From Cupriavidus basilensis (GTDB lineage: Bacteria; Pseudomonadota; Gammaproteobacteria; Burkholderiales; Burkholderiaceae): a DNA stretch of 64,000 bases. The notes under the pieces were generated by a model. That model saw only the letters and a program-made list of their open reading frames with translations. It searched no databases and had not been told where the DNA came from. Location: the NCBI RefSeq assembly GCF_008801925.2, contig NZ_CP062803.1, positions 1,054,001-1,118,000 on the forward strand. Direction: 5' to 3'. Below are positions 45,646 through 54,777 of this stretch, one piece after another. Both the position numbers and the translations under genes were made by a program. Numbering within the stretch: position 1 is the first letter of the stretch; each line of letters opens with the position of its first letter.

Positions 45646-46296
45646 TCAGTTCTTGGTGCCGAACAGCCGGTCGCCCGCATCGCCGAGGCCGGGGATGATG
45701 TAGGCGTGCTCGTCCAGGTGGCTGTCCAGGGAGGCCACGAACAGCTTGACGCCCGGATGTGCCTTCTGAAACACCTCCACGCCTTCCGGCGCTGCTACCA
45801 GCGCCACGAACGTAATCGCATCATCCTTGACGCCGCGGCGCTTGAGCACATCCACCGCATGCGCGGCGGAGTAGCCGGTGGCGACCATCGGGTCGCACAG
45901 GATAAAGCTGCGGTCTTCCACGTCTGGCAGGCGCACCAGGTATTCTACCGGGCGGTGCTGGTCGTCGCGGTAGACGCCGATATGGCCGATGCGGGCCGAG
46001 GGAATCAGCTCGACCAGGCCGTCGCTCATGCCCACGCCGGCGCGCAGCACCGGCACGATGGTGAGTTTCTTGCCGGCGATCACCGGCGCGTCCAGCTCCA
46101 CCAGGGGCGTCTCGATGCGGCGCGTGGTCAGCGGCAGGTCGCGCGTGATTTCATAGCCCATCAGCAGCGTGATCTCCCGCAGCAGCTCGCGGAACGTGCG
46201 CGTGGAGGTGTCCTTGTCGCGCATATGGGAGAGCTTGTGCTGGATCAGCGGGTGATCGAGGATATACAGCTTGGGGAAACGCGGATCTTGCTTCAT
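45646..46296 (-). CDS. upp: uracil phosphoribosyltransferase
   Basis: This 216-residue salvage enzyme makes UMP from uracil and PRPP. The family signatures [27 protein letters not shown] and the PRPP loop [23 protein letters not shown] are present, with the C-terminal [18 protein letters not shown]. The length is close to E. coli Upp (208). It functionally complements the uracil permease at the left end of the window but is not linked in operon. Confidence 0.97.
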   Translation of the reverse strand: MKQDPRFPKLYILDHPLIQHKLSHMRDKDTSTRTFRELLREITLLMGYEITRDLPLTTRRIETPLVELDAPVIAGKKLTIVPVLRAGVGMSDGLVELIPSARIGHIGVYRDDQHRPVEYLVRLPDVEDRSFILCDPMVATGYSAAHAVDVLKRRGVKDDAITFVALVAAPEGVEVFQKAHPGVKLFVASLDSHLDEHAYIIPGLGDAGDRLFGTKN

Positions 46297-46410
46297 GGCG
46301 GGTAGTCGGCGGGAGTGGGCGCGGGGGCCCGTTGCAGCCGGATTGTAATGGATGCGGAGCCGCGCGCCCCCGGCGATCGTCCCGCCGCAAGCGCGCAGCC
46401 CCGCCTGCGC

Positions 46411-47448
46411 TCAATCCACCGAGATGCTGGCGCTCTTGGCGACCTTGCCGAATTTCTCGTACTCGGACAGCGTCAGCGACTGCAGGTCAGCCGCGCTCGA
46501 GCCCTTGGGGTTGAAGCCCGCCTGCCCGAGTTTGTCCTTCACGTCCGCATTGCCCAGCGCCGCTGTGAAGGCGGCATTGAGTGCCTGCACCACCGGCGCG
46601 GGCAGCCCTGCCGGGCCGTACACGCCGAACCACGGCTCGACGGCGTAGCCCGCCAGGCCGGCCTCGGTCAGCGTAGGCACGTTCGGCAGCGCTGGCGAGC
46701 GGCTCTTGCCGGCCACCGCCAGCGCGCGCAGCTTGCCGCCCTGGATGTGCGGCAGCGAGGCGGGCAGGTTGTCGAACATCACCTGCACGTGGCCGCCCAG
46801 CATGTCGTTGATGGCCGGGCTGCTGCCCTTGTACGGGACATGGGTCAGGCCCGTTTGCGTCATTTGCGAGAACATCGCGCCCGCCAGGTGCATGGACGTG
46901 CCGGTGCCCGCGGTGGCGTAGGTCAGGCCGGGATGGGCCTTGGCGTAGCTGATCAGTTCGGCCACATTCTTCACCGGCAGGCTGTTGCTGACTTCCAGCA
47001 CGATGGTCGAGGTGCCAAGCAGGCTGACCGCGGTGAAATCCTTGCGCGGGTCGAACGGCACGTGCTTGTAGATATGCGGGTTCAACGCATTGGTCGAGAT
47101 GGCGCCGAAGCCAATGGTGTAGCCGTCCGGCGCGGCCTTGGCGACCGCCTCCATGCCGATATTGCCACCGGCGCCCGGGCGGTTCTCCACGACCACGGGC
47201 TGGCCGAGTTTCTCCGCCACCTTCTGGCCGACCGTGCGCGCCACGAGGTCGGTGGTGCCGCCAGCGGCGTAAGGCACGATGAAGCGGATTGGCTTGACGG
47301 GGTAATCGGCCGCGCGGGCGGCCGAGGGCAGCCAGCCGCTTGCGAGCATGGCAGTCGCGGCGGCGATCAGCAGCGGGCGGGCGGCGGTTTGCTTTTTGAC
47401 CGGAACGGGAATGCGCGAGGAAAGATTAGCGAGGGGTGCTGCCGTCAT
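46411..47448 (-). CDS. Bug/TctC family tripartite transporter substrate-binding protein
   Basis: This is a 345-residue periplasmic receptor of the Bug (Bordetella uptake gene) family. Residues 1-46 are a long signal peptide ending in SAARAADYP. The family motif follows: YPVKPIRFIVPYAAGGTTDLVARTVGQK, then VVENRPGAGGNIGMEAVAKAAPDGYT, the ligand-binding loops. Bug proteins bind carboxylates or small metabolites, and many are orphans without TctAB partners, as here. The ligand is unknown. Such receptors are greatly expanded in Cupriavidus and Bordetella. Confidence 0.9.
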   Translation of the reverse strand: MTAAPLANLSSRIPVPVKKQTAARPLLIAAATAMLASGWLPSAARAADYPVKPIRFIVPYAAGGTTDLVARTVGQKVAEKLGQPVVVENRPGAGGNIGMEAVAKAAPDGYTIGFGAISTNALNPHIYKHVPFDPRKDFTAVSLLGTSTIVLEVSNSLPVKNVAELISYAKAHPGLTYATAGTGTSMHLAGAMFSQMTQTGLTHVPYKGSSPAINDMLGGHVQVMFDNLPASLPHIQGGKLRALAVAGKSRSPALPNVPTLTEAGLAGYAVEPWFGVYGPAGLPAPVVQALNAAFTAALGNADVKDKLGQAGFNPKGSSAADLQSLTLSEYEKFGKVAKSASISVD

Positions 47449-47574
47449 GAATGCTCCTGGTTTTTCTTATGCGGCGCGCGTTTGACGCGCCGACCGGCGA
47501 GCTTACGGCAGTTTCAGGCTGGCTGCCAGGGGTGCCATCCAGGCAGGCTGGCTAGCCAGGCAACGGCATGGCGG

Positions 47575-48729
47575 CTAGATATTCTGCCCGCGCTGCGCCG
47601 CCGGCAGCGCCGCGCGCCCGAGCAGGCCGCGCACGCGCTGGGTATTGCGCTCGAACACCCAGTAGACGGCAAAGGCATAGGCATAGCAGCCCAGCAGGAT
47701 CAGCGCGGCCAGGGCCAGGCTGGCGGCGCTGACAGGCAGGCGGGCCTTGACCAGGGCCGCGGCGATGAACAGCGCCAGCGGGAAATGCGTCAGGTAGAGC
47801 GAGTACGAAAACCCGGACGCCAACGTAGCCAGGCGCGACAAGCCAGCGTGGCCGATGCGGATGCGGGTCGATAGCACGGTCAGCAACAGCACGAAGAAGC
47901 CCAGCGCGACAGCGGCATCGGCGTACGGCTTGTGCTTGGTCAGTGCAATGGCGGCCAGGAACACCAGCAGCGCTGGCAGCACCAGCCACTTGCGCCGCGC
48001 GATTGGCGCGATCTGCGCCAGCCGCGCTTCCAGGGCTTGCGCCAGCACGCCCAGCAGCCAGAACAAGAAGCCTTCGACCAGGCCGTGGAACAGGCCCATC
48101 GTGACCAGCGCCGCCAATACGCACAGCAACACCTGCGGCGTGCGGCGCAGGTGCCAGGCGCCGTATAGCGCAGGGAACCAGAGGTAGTACCAGAATTCGT
48201 TGGCCAGGCTCCACAACGGCCCGTTGGAGCCATAGGTCTGGCAGGCAAGGGTTTGCAGGAACGCCGCGTTGCAAACCAATCCCGCGACGCCGAGGTTATG
48301 CGAGATATCGATCTGCTGGGCCGCGTTGCCCTCGGTGCCCTGGTAGAACGGCCCCCATGCCAGGTGGATCCCGGCACTGTCCCAGAACAGCCCGAGCAGC
48401 AGCGCGGGCAGCAGCACGATCCATAGCCGCGTCATGCGGTCGGCCAGATAACTGCGCCAGGACCAGTCGCCACGCGTCATCTTTCGGCGCACGGTGCCGC
48501 CTACCAGATAGCCCGAGAGCAGGAAGAACACGATCACGCATTCGTGTCCGACGCTGCATAGCGCATAGAACAACTGCAGCGCCACGCCAGCCGCGCCGCC
48601 ATGCGGCCCGGTCGCCGCGTAGTCGACGATGACCAGCGCCCGGACATGGCCAAGGCAGACCAGGCCCGCGGCCAGCGCCCGGATCAGGTCCAGTACATCG
48701 TATTGCTTGCTTCGGTCCGTGCCATCCAC
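47575..48729 (-). CDS. acyltransferase 3 family membrane protein
   Basis: This is a 384-residue integral membrane acyltransferase (OafA/YrhL type) with about ten membrane segments. DLIRALAAGLVCLGHVRAL carries the catalytic-type His, and FFLLSGYLVGG and WSLANEFWYYLWFP are further family motifs. These enzymes O-acylate surface sugars or other exported compounds. The start is taken as GTG at 48729, preceded by GGGAGA, because the domain begins about ten residues later. The frame stays open for a further 180 codons without family similarity. A surface polysaccharide acceptor is plausible given the lipopolysaccharide genes 17 kb away. Confidence 0.82.
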   Translation of the reverse strand: MDGTDRSKQYDVLDLIRALAAGLVCLGHVRALVIVDYAATGPHGGAAGVALQLFYALCSVGHECVIVFFLLSGYLVGGTVRRKMTRGDWSWRSYLADRMTRLWIVLLPALLLGLFWDSAGIHLAWGPFYQGTEGNAAQQIDISHNLGVAGLVCNAAFLQTLACQTYGSNGPLWSLANEFWYYLWFPALYGAWHLRRTPQVLLCVLAALVTMGLFHGLVEGFLFWLLGVLAQALEARLAQIAPIARRKWLVLPALLVFLAAIALTKHKPYADAAVALGFFVLLLTVLSTRIRIGHAGLSRLATLASGFSYSLYLTHFPLALFIAAALVKARLPVSAASLALAALILLGCYAYAFAVYWVFERNTQRVRGLLGRAALPAAQRGQNI

Positions 48730-48908
48730 GACCAGTCTCCCGGTGCCGGCTCGCCAGGGCTGCGGTTGGCACAAGGCGGCACGCAGCGCGGGACTCTCCT
48801 TGGCAGAGCTTAGCCGGGCGGTTACGGCGTGAAGGTGCGCCGTCCCACATAGCGCAGGCCGGGGCAAGGGAAGCGGGCGGCGCCACGCCGGCGCCGCCAT
48901 CGTCGGGA

Positions 48909-49475
48909 CTACATGGATGCCACGGTATAGAAGACGTAGTCGGCACGGTAGGGCACTTGCTGCTTGCTGCCGCGGCTGGCGACATTGCAGGCCGCGGCGG
49001 GGGCGACGCCGCCCTCGGTTTTCAGGCGCTGGATATACGTGACACCGTTCATGGCGCCGGCACCCATGGCAGGATCGGCCTTGACCAGCTGCAGCGGGAT
49101 GTTGCCGCTGCCGTTGGGCGCGACCGCCACTTGCTTGCCGCCGACCTTGGAGCCGTCGGCGGCTTCCCAGGTGGGGCCGCCATAGTATTTGCCGACGATC
49201 TTGCCGGAGCGGTCGGCCAGCGTGGCCACCGGTCCCACGAAGGCCCATTCGAACTGGCCGGCCGTGTCTTTCTTCTCGCGGCATTCGTAGGTGATTTCAC
49301 CGGCGCCGGTGGTGACCATCGAGACCTTGTGCCCGGCCGGGGCGCGCACCGGTTCGGGCAGGGGAGTGTTGTCCACACTGGCCTGCATGGCCGGCATGGT
49401 GCCGGCGCAGGCGGCCAGGACAAGGGCGGAGATCGCAGCAAGGGGGGCAGCAAGAGAGCGGAGGGTGCGTTGCAT
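48909..49475 (-). CDS. DUF3455 domain-containing lipoprotein
   Basis: This is a 188-residue protein with a lipobox signal (ISALVLAAC, Cys23). The mature part matches the DUF3455 family: PLPEPVRAPAGHKVSMVTTGAGEITYECRE near the start, GGPTWEAADGSKVGGKQVA in the middle and a conserved AACN/PYRADYVFY end. The family is found in proteobacteria and fungi and its role is unknown. Two further cysteines could form a disulfide. It is divergent from the DMT exporter gene. Confidence 0.82.
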   Translation of the reverse strand: MQRTLRSLAAPLAAISALVLAACAGTMPAMQASVDNTPLPEPVRAPAGHKVSMVTTGAGEITYECREKKDTAGQFEWAFVGPVATLADRSGKIVGKYYGGPTWEAADGSKVGGKQVAVAPNGSGNIPLQLVKADPAMGAGAMNGVTYIQRLKTEGGVAPAAACNVASRGSKQQVPYRADYVFYTVASM

Positions 49476-49567
49476 GATGGTTCCTCAAAGGGAAGGTTGG
49501 GGCACATCGCCCAACACCTGTACGCAGCACAATGAGCATCGGATGCAGTTGCCTCTTTTCGAATACA

Positions 49568-50671
49568 ATGGCTCGCGTTCCTGGCGGGCCGCCCGCGTCC
49601 AGCGGCGCGTGGCCCCACTATCCGGCTTCTCCCTTGTCTGCATCCCAACTTTCCCGCACCGTGCCTGCCGCCGAGCCGGCATCGCAGCGCGCCGGCCTGG
49701 CCGTGGCTGCCGTTGGCGCCATCCTCTTTTCCGGCAAGGCGATCGTCGCCAAGCTGATGTACCGCTACCAGGTCGATGCGGTCATGGTCATCAGCCTGCG
49801 CATGCTGTTTGCCGTGCCGCTGTTCATGGCGATCGGCTGGTGGCAGTCGCGGCGCCTGCCGGCGCTGTCCTGGGCCGATCGCGGCCGCATCGTGTTCCTC
49901 GGCATCATCGGCTACTACCTGTCCAGCTTCCTCGACTTTCTCGGCCTGCAATACATCACGGCCGGGCTTGAGCGGCTGATCCTGTTCCTCACGCCGTCCT
50001 TCGTGCTGCTGGCCAGCGCGGTGCTGTTCAAGCGGCGCATCAGCTTGCGGCAGTGGCTGTCCCTGGCGCTGGCCTATATAGGCATCGTGCTGGTTTTCGC
50101 GCATGATCTCAACGTGAGCGGCGGCCAGGTGTGGCTTGGCGCCGCGCTGGTGCTCGGCAGCGCACTGACCTACGGCATTTACCTGATCGCGTCCGGCGAA
50201 TTGGTGCAGCGCATTGGTTCGCTGCGGCTGGTAGCCTATGCGATGTGCGTTTCCACCGCGTGCTGCGTGGTGCAATATCTGGTGCTGCGCCGCCCGCTGG
50301 CCGAGCTGCTGCAGCCGGCCCCCGTGATGTGGCTTTCGCTGGTCAATTCTGTGTTTTGCACGGTGCTGCCGGTGTCGCTGACGATGGTGGCGGTGGCGCG
50401 CATCGGCGCGCCGATGGCTTCGCAGGCGGGTATGCTCGGACCGGTATCCACCCTGTTCCTGGGCTTCTGGCTGCTGGGCGAGCCGATCACCGGCGTGCAG
50501 CTCGCCGGCAGCGCGCTGGTGATGGGCGGGATATATTTGCTGTCGGCGCGCAAGGTGGGCAAGAGCGGGGCCGCGGGCAAGGCCCAGGCTGCTCGTCGCG
50601 GCGGCAAGGCAATGGAAATGCAGGATAACAAGCAGGCGGGTGGCCGCCTCGATGACACAAGGAGTCGATGA
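49568..50671 (+). CDS. DMT superfamily (EamA) transporter
   Basis: This is a 367-residue membrane protein with ten predicted helices formed by two EamA repeats (about residues 40-170 and 185-320). GAILFSGKAIVAKLMYRYQVDA opens the first, and FLGFWLLGEPITGVQLAGSALVMGGIYLL closes the second. It is probably an exporter of amino acids or metabolites. The start is uncertain: ATG at 49568 is used, and an upstream ATG at 49532 is possible. A ~45-residue N-terminal extension precedes the first helix. The stop lies one base before the SDR start codon, so the two are one transcription unit. Confidence 0.82.
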   Translation: MARVPGGPPASSGAWPHYPASPLSASQLSRTVPAAEPASQRAGLAVAAVGAILFSGKAIVAKLMYRYQVDAVMVISLRMLFAVPLFMAIGWWQSRRLPALSWADRGRIVFLGIIGYYLSSFLDFLGLQYITAGLERLILFLTPSFVLLASAVLFKRRISLRQWLSLALAYIGIVLVFAHDLNVSGGQVWLGAALVLGSALTYGIYLIASGELVQRIGSLRLVAYAMCVSTACCVVQYLVLRRPLAELLQPAPVMWLSLVNSVFCTVLPVSLTMVAVARIGAPMASQAGMLGPVSTLFLGFWLLGEPITGVQLAGSALVMGGIYLLSARKVGKSGAAGKAQAARRGGKAMEMQDNKQAGGRLDDTRSR

Positions 50672-50672
50672 G

Positions 50673-51461
50673 ATGGATCTAGGATTGCGCGGCAAGCATG
50701 CGCTGGTGTGTGGCGCCAGCAAGGGCCTCGGTTTTGCCTGCGCCGACGCGCTGGCCGCCGAAGGCGTGGATGTGGTGATCGTGGCGCGCGGCGCCGAGGC
50801 GCTGGAAAAAGCCGCGGCGGACCTGCGCGCGCGCCACGGCCGGCGCGTGATGGCGGTCGCCACCGACATCACGACTCCGGCGGGGCGAAAGCTGGCGCTG
50901 GAAGCCGTCGCCAAGCTGGGCGACCTGGACATCCTGGTCAACAATGCCGGCGGCCCGCCTCCGGGCAATTTCCGCGACTGGGACCGCGACACCTGGCTGG
51001 CCGCGATCGACGCCAACATGCTGACCCCGATCGAGCTGATCAAGGCCACGGTGGACGGCATGATCGCGCGCAAATGGGGCCGCATCGTCAACATCACCAG
51101 CGGCGCCGTGAAGGCGCCGATCGATGTGCTCGGCCTGTCCAACGGCGCGCGCTCGGGCCTGACCGGCTTTGTCGCCGGCCTGGCGCGCGAAGTGGCGCAG
51201 CACGGCGTGACCGTGAACAACCTGCTGCCCGGCCCGTTCAATACGGATCGCCTCTACAAGACCATGGAGGGCGGCGCCAGGCAGGCCGGCCTGTCGATCG
51301 AGGAAGTCTCCAAGCGCCGCGCCGCGCAGAACCCGAGCCGCCGCTTTGGCGAGCCGGCCGAGTTTGGCGCCACCTGCGCTTTCCTGTGCAGCCGCCACGC
51401 CGCGTACATGACCGGGCAGAATGTGCTCCTCGACGGCGGTGCCTACCCCGGTACGTTCTAA
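50673..51461 (+). CDS. SDR family oxidoreductase lacking the Tyr-x3-Lys motif
   Basis: This is a 262-residue Rossmann-fold protein. CGASKGLGFACADALAAEG is the nucleotide-binding loop and ILVNNAGGPPPG the structural NNAG motif. The active site is unusual: Ser143 (NITSGAV) is present, but the Tyr-x-x-x-Lys pair is replaced by Ser156-x3-Arg160 (SNGAR). This is the pattern of a 3-oxoacyl-ACP reductase-like SDR subgroup without the usual catalytic tetrad. AAGGAG lies ahead of the ATG at 50673. Reaction unknown; it may bind NAD(P)H without classical chemistry or use a different acid. Confidence 0.85.
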   Translation: MDLGLRGKHALVCGASKGLGFACADALAAEGVDVVIVARGAEALEKAAADLRARHGRRVMAVATDITTPAGRKLALEAVAKLGDLDILVNNAGGPPPGNFRDWDRDTWLAAIDANMLTPIELIKATVDGMIARKWGRIVNITSGAVKAPIDVLGLSNGARSGLTGFVAGLAREVAQHGVTVNNLLPGPFNTDRLYKTMEGGARQAGLSIEEVSKRRAAQNPSRRFGEPAEFGATCAFLCSRHAAYMTGQNVLLDGGAYPGTF

Positions 51462-51533
51462 GCGACTGCCGTGGGCGTTTTCCGGCCGGGCCATGCCAGC
51501 CCGGCTTTTCCCTGACTGGCCAGGATGATGCCG

Positions 51534-51935
51534 ATGACTCCCCCGCGTATTGCGCTGATTGCGCACGACCACAAGAAAGATGACATCGTGGCTTTTGCTG
51601 GCCGCCATCGCGATTTCCTGTCACGTTGCGAACTGCTCGCCACCGGTACCACGGGTGGCCGCCTGAGCGACGAAATCGGCCTGACGGTGACACGCATGCT
51701 CTCCGGCCCCTGGGGCGGCGACCTGCAGATCGGCGCGCAACTGGCCGAAGGCCGCGTGGGCGTGGTGATTTTCCTGCGCGACCCCATGACGCCGCAACCG
51801 CACGAACCCGATATCAATGCCCTGGTGCGCGCCTGCGACGTGCACAACGTGCCCTGTGCCACCAACGTGGCCACCGCGGATCTGCTGATCGCGGAACTGC
51901 GGCGGATGTACCCGGAGTCAGCCGAGTCGGCCTGA
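51534..51935 (+). CDS. mgsA: methylglyoxal synthase
   Basis: This 133-residue enzyme turns dihydroxyacetone phosphate into methylglyoxal, a phosphate-releasing bypass of lower glycolysis. [16 protein letters not shown], the phosphate loop [20 protein letters not shown] with the catalytic Asp, and [18 protein letters not shown] fit the family from end to end. The ATG at 51534 is preferred among three close in-frame ATGs (51525, 51528, 51534). The downstream gap to the quinone oxidoreductase gene contains a tandem repeat. Confidence 0.93.
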   Translation: MTPPRIALIAHDHKKDDIVAFAGRHRDFLSRCELLATGTTGGRLSDEIGLTVTRMLSGPWGGDLQIGAQLAEGRVGVVIFLRDPMTPQPHEPDINALVRACDVHNVPCATNVATADLLIAELRRMYPESAESA

Positions 51936-51950
51936 TGTACTTCGGCATCA

Positions 51951-52020
51951 ACGCTTACCAATGCTTACCAACGCGTACCAACACGCACCAACACGCACCA
52001 ACACGCACCAACACGCAGCA
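51951..52020. repeat. seven-copy 10-bp tandem repeat between mgsA and qor
   Basis: Seven consecutive 10-base units run from 51951 to 52020. The first three are ACGCTTACCA, ATGCTTACCA and ACGCGTACCA. Three identical units ACACGCACCA follow, and the last is ACACGCAGCA. The identical central copies indicate recent slippage. The array ends 10 bases before the GGAGCGAGA ribosome site of the oxidoreductase gene. Confidence 0.95.
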
Positions 52021-52039
52021 ACTGGAAAAGGAGCGAGAC

Positions 52040-53014
52040 ATGAGCAAGGCCATCCGCATTTTCGAGACCGGCGGCCCGGAGGTGATGCAGTGGGTTGACG
52101 TCGAGGTGGGGGATCCCGGCCCCGGCGAGGTGCGTGTGCGGCACGAGGCGGTCGGCCTCAACTACATCGATGTGTATTTCCGTACCGGGCTGTACAAGCA
52201 GCCGCTGCCGGGTGGCCTCGGCATGGAAGGCGCCGGCGTGGTGGAGGCGGTTGGCGCCGGCGTGGGGCACCTGAGCGTGGGCGACCGTGTTGCTTATGCC
52301 GGCCGTCCCACGGGCGCCTATGCGCAGGTGCGGGTCATGCTGGCCGATATCGTGGTGCGCCTGCCGGACGCCATCTCGTTCGAGCAGGGCGCGGCGATGA
52401 TGTTGCAGGGCCTGACCACGCAGTACCTGCTGCGCGACAGCTACCGCGTCCAGGCAGGCGACACCGTGCTGCTGCACGCCGCCGCGGGCGGCGTTGGCCT
52501 GATTGCCAGCCAGTGGCTCAAGGCACTGGGCGCGACCGTGATCGGCACCGCCGGCAGCGATGAAAAAGCCGCGCTGGCGCGCGCGCATGGGTGCGACCAC
52601 ACCATCGTCTACACGCGTGAATCCTTCGTCGACAAGGTCAAGGAGATTACCGGCGGCAAGGGCGTCGCCGCGGTCTACGACTCGGTCGGCAAGGACACCT
52701 TCAACGGCTCGCTGGATTGCCTGAAGCCGCGCGGCACCATGGTGGTGTTTGGCAATGCATCCGGCCCGGTGCCGCCGTTCGATCTGTCCGTGCTGGGCAA
52801 CAAGGGCTCGCTGCGCATCACGCGGCCAACGCTGATGACCTATGTGGTGCATCGCGAACTGCTGGAGCCGATGGCTGCCGAGCTATTCGAGATGGTGACC
52901 AGTGGCCGGGTGAAGATCGAAGTCCGCCAACGCTACGCGCTGGCGGATGTGGCGCAGGCGCATCGCGACCTGGAAGGCCGCAAGACCACCGGCACGACTG
53001 TCCTGCTGCCCTGA
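52040..53014 (+). CDS. qor: NADPH:quinone oxidoreductase, zinc-free MDR family
   Basis: This 324-residue medium-chain dehydrogenase/reductase lacks zinc ligands, like QorA (zeta-crystallin). NYIDVYFRTGLYKQPLPGGLGMEGAGVVEAVG is the N-terminal catalytic domain. AAAGGVGLIASQWLKALGATVIGTAGSDEKA is the NADPH-binding AxxGGVG motif, and VVFGNASGPVPPFDLSVL is the family C-terminal segment. Enzymes of this type reduce quinones by one electron or reduce enones. The ATG at 52040 has a GGAGCGAGA ribosome site directly after a tandem repeat. Confidence 0.92.
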   Translation: MSKAIRIFETGGPEVMQWVDVEVGDPGPGEVRVRHEAVGLNYIDVYFRTGLYKQPLPGGLGMEGAGVVEAVGAGVGHLSVGDRVAYAGRPTGAYAQVRVMLADIVVRLPDAISFEQGAAMMLQGLTTQYLLRDSYRVQAGDTVLLHAAAGGVGLIASQWLKALGATVIGTAGSDEKAALARAHGCDHTIVYTRESFVDKVKEITGGKGVAAVYDSVGKDTFNGSLDCLKPRGTMVVFGNASGPVPPFDLSVLGNKGSLRITRPTLMTYVVHRELLEPMAAELFEMVTSGRVKIEVRQRYALADVAQAHRDLEGRKTTGTTVLLP

Positions 53015-53045
53015 AGCGCAAGCCTGGTGCGAGCCGCTGGGCCCG

Positions 53046-53339
53046 TTAGCGCGCTCGCACCGTCTGGGCGCCGGCACGCGCCTCGGCCTGCCGCAACACG
53101 TGCGCGGGCAGGCGCCTGAGGATGAAGTGCACCGCCAGCGGGATCAGCACCACATCGTCCATCAGGCCCAGGCCAGGGATGAAGTCGGGGATCAGGTCAA
53201 TGGGCGAAATGGCGTACAGCACCAGGCCCAGCGCGGCCGGCTTCAACCAGCGCGGGGCGTCGGGATGGCGCAGCGCGTACCACAGCAGGCGGCCGTCGCG
53301 GCGCACCAGGGTCCACAGTGCCGAAAATCGTTTCCACAT
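53046..53339 (-). CDS. YkvA family (DUF1232) membrane protein
   Basis: This is a 97-residue protein with the DUF1232/YkvA core KPAALGLVLYAISPIDLIPDFIPGLGLMDDVVLIPLAVHFIL (residues ~33-75). It carries the invariant SPIDLIPDFIP motif and probably two membrane-dipping helices. Function is not established. It is convergent with qor, with 31 bases between stops. Confidence 0.85.
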   Translation of the reverse strand: MWKRFSALWTLVRRDGRLLWYALRHPDAPRWLKPAALGLVLYAISPIDLIPDFIPGLGLMDDVVLIPLAVHFILRRLPAHVLRQAEARAGAQTVRAR

Positions 53340-53469
53340 GAGAGGTCTCCTTCACTTTCCACAAGCGCCAAGCGGCATGGCCGATTGCGCCACTTGCAGA
53401 TAGCTTGGGCCAATCCTCGGCGCTTCAAGTTCCGCGGGGCGTTCAGGTGGGGGAGAGGTGACCCGAAGG

Positions 53470-53497
53470 ACATCCAGTGACGAACATCCAGTGACGG
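53470..53497. repeat. 14-bp direct tandem duplication
   Basis: ACATCCAGTGACGA at 53470-53483 is repeated immediately as ACATCCAGTGACGG at 53484-53497, matching at 13 of 14 positions. It lies in the gene-poor gap between the YkvA gene and the BMP receptor gene, and looks like a slippage duplication. Confidence 0.85.
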
Positions 53498-53596
53498 GCG
53501 TGCAGGGCAGGTGGCGGGGCGCGGGAAGCACCACGCCACCGTGCCGGCAGCGCTGCGAGCGCAGGCTGCCGGCAACCGCTAAACCGGCGCTGGCGA

Positions 53597-54742
53597 TCAG
53601 CCCGGGATCTTGCCTTCCACGCCTTCGACGTAGAACTTGACGCCGTGCAGGAAGCCGTCGTCGGCTACCTGGTCCTTGGCCAGTTGTTCCTTGCCGGTGT
53701 TGTCCTTGATCGGACCCTTCCAGATCGGAGCCGAGCCGTCGGCGATGCCCTTCTTGCGCTCTTCCACCAGCGCCTTGACGTCATCCGGCACCACGGCGTT
53801 AAAGCCCTTCAGGTCGATCATGCCTTCCTTGACGCCCCACCACGTGGTGCCGTTCTTCCACTGGTTAGCCAGCACGTCGCCGACCACCTTGTTGTAGTAC
53901 ACGCCCCACGAGATCACCGAGGCGGCCAGGTGGGCCTTCTCGCCGAACTTGCTCATGTCGCTGTCCCAGCCGAATGCGTACACGCCCTTTTCCTGCGCGG
54001 TCTGCACCACGGCGGCGGAGTCGGTGTTCTGCATCAGCATGTCAACACCCTGGCCGATCAGCGTGGTGGCGGCTTCACGCTCCTTGCCCGGATCGAACCA
54101 CTTGTTCACCCACACCACCTTGACGGTGGCCTTGGGGTTGACGCTGCGCGCGCCGATGGTGAACGAGTCGATGTTGCGGATCACCTCGGGGATGGGCACC
54201 GATGCCACCACGCCCATCTTGCCGGTCTTGCTCATCTTGCCGGCGACGACACCAGCCAGGTAAGCGCCTTCATAGGTGCGCACGTCGTACTGGGCCAGGT
54301 TGTCGGCGGTCTTGAAGCCGGTGGCGTGCTCGAACTTCACGTCCGGGAATTCCTTGGCGACCTTGAGCATCGATTCCATGTAACCGAAGCTGGTGCCGAA
54401 GATGACCTTGTTGCCTTGCGCGGCGAGATCGCGGAACACGCGTTCTGCATCGGCGGCCGATTCGGGCACGTTCTCGACGAAGGACGTCTTCACCTTGTCG
54501 CCGTATTTTTCTTCCACGGCCTTGCGCCCGGCATCATGGGCGTAGGTCCAGCCTGCATCGCCGACCGGGCCGATGTAGACGAAGGCGACCTTGAGCGGTT
54601 CGGCCTTTTGCTCGGCGGCGGGAGCGGAGGCCGGAGCCGCGCTTTCCGCCGGCTTTTCGGCTTCTTTCTTGCCGCAGCCCGCGAGAGCCAGCACGGCGGT
54701 GGCAGCCAGGGCGGCAAGGGTTTTCCTGCGCGTGACGATCAT
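53597..54742 (-). CDS. BMP family ABC transporter substrate-binding lipoprotein
   Basis: This is a 381-residue receptor of the basic membrane protein (BMP/PnrA/BmpDES) family, whose characterised members bind purine nucleosides. The signal ends in the lipobox VLALAGC with GKKEAEK after it, and an Ala/Glu-rich linker follows. The ligand domain starts at LKVAFVYIGPVGDAGWTYAHDAGRKA, the family hallmark. ATGFKTADNLAQYDVRTYEGAYLAGVVAGKMSKTGKMG and FGWDSDMSKF are further conserved segments. It is the last gene of the transporter locus on this strand, 172 bases after the second permease gene, and may have its own promoter. Confidence 0.9.
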   Translation of the reverse strand: MIVTRRKTLAALAATAVLALAGCGKKEAEKPAESAAPASAPAAEQKAEPLKVAFVYIGPVGDAGWTYAHDAGRKAVEEKYGDKVKTSFVENVPESAADAERVFRDLAAQGNKVIFGTSFGYMESMLKVAKEFPDVKFEHATGFKTADNLAQYDVRTYEGAYLAGVVAGKMSKTGKMGVVASVPIPEVIRNIDSFTIGARSVNPKATVKVVWVNKWFDPGKEREAATTLIGQGVDMLMQNTDSAAVVQTAQEKGVYAFGWDSDMSKFGEKAHLAASVISWGVYYNKVVGDVLANQWKNGTTWWGVKEGMIDLKGFNAVVPDDVKALVEERKKGIADGSAPIWKGPIKDNTGKEQLAKDQVADDGFLHGVKFYVEGVEGKIPG

Positions 54743-54764
54743 GATTTCTCCTTGTTATGACCGG

Positions 54765-54777
54765 GGTACTGAGTACC
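54765..54777. promoter_or_regulatory. 13-bp palindrome upstream of the BMP receptor gene
   Basis: GGTACTGAGTACC is a perfect palindrome around a central base, 22-34 bases upstream of the receptor's ATG (minus strand). It overlaps where a leader or promoter would be and is a candidate operator or small RNA hairpin. Confidence 0.4.
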
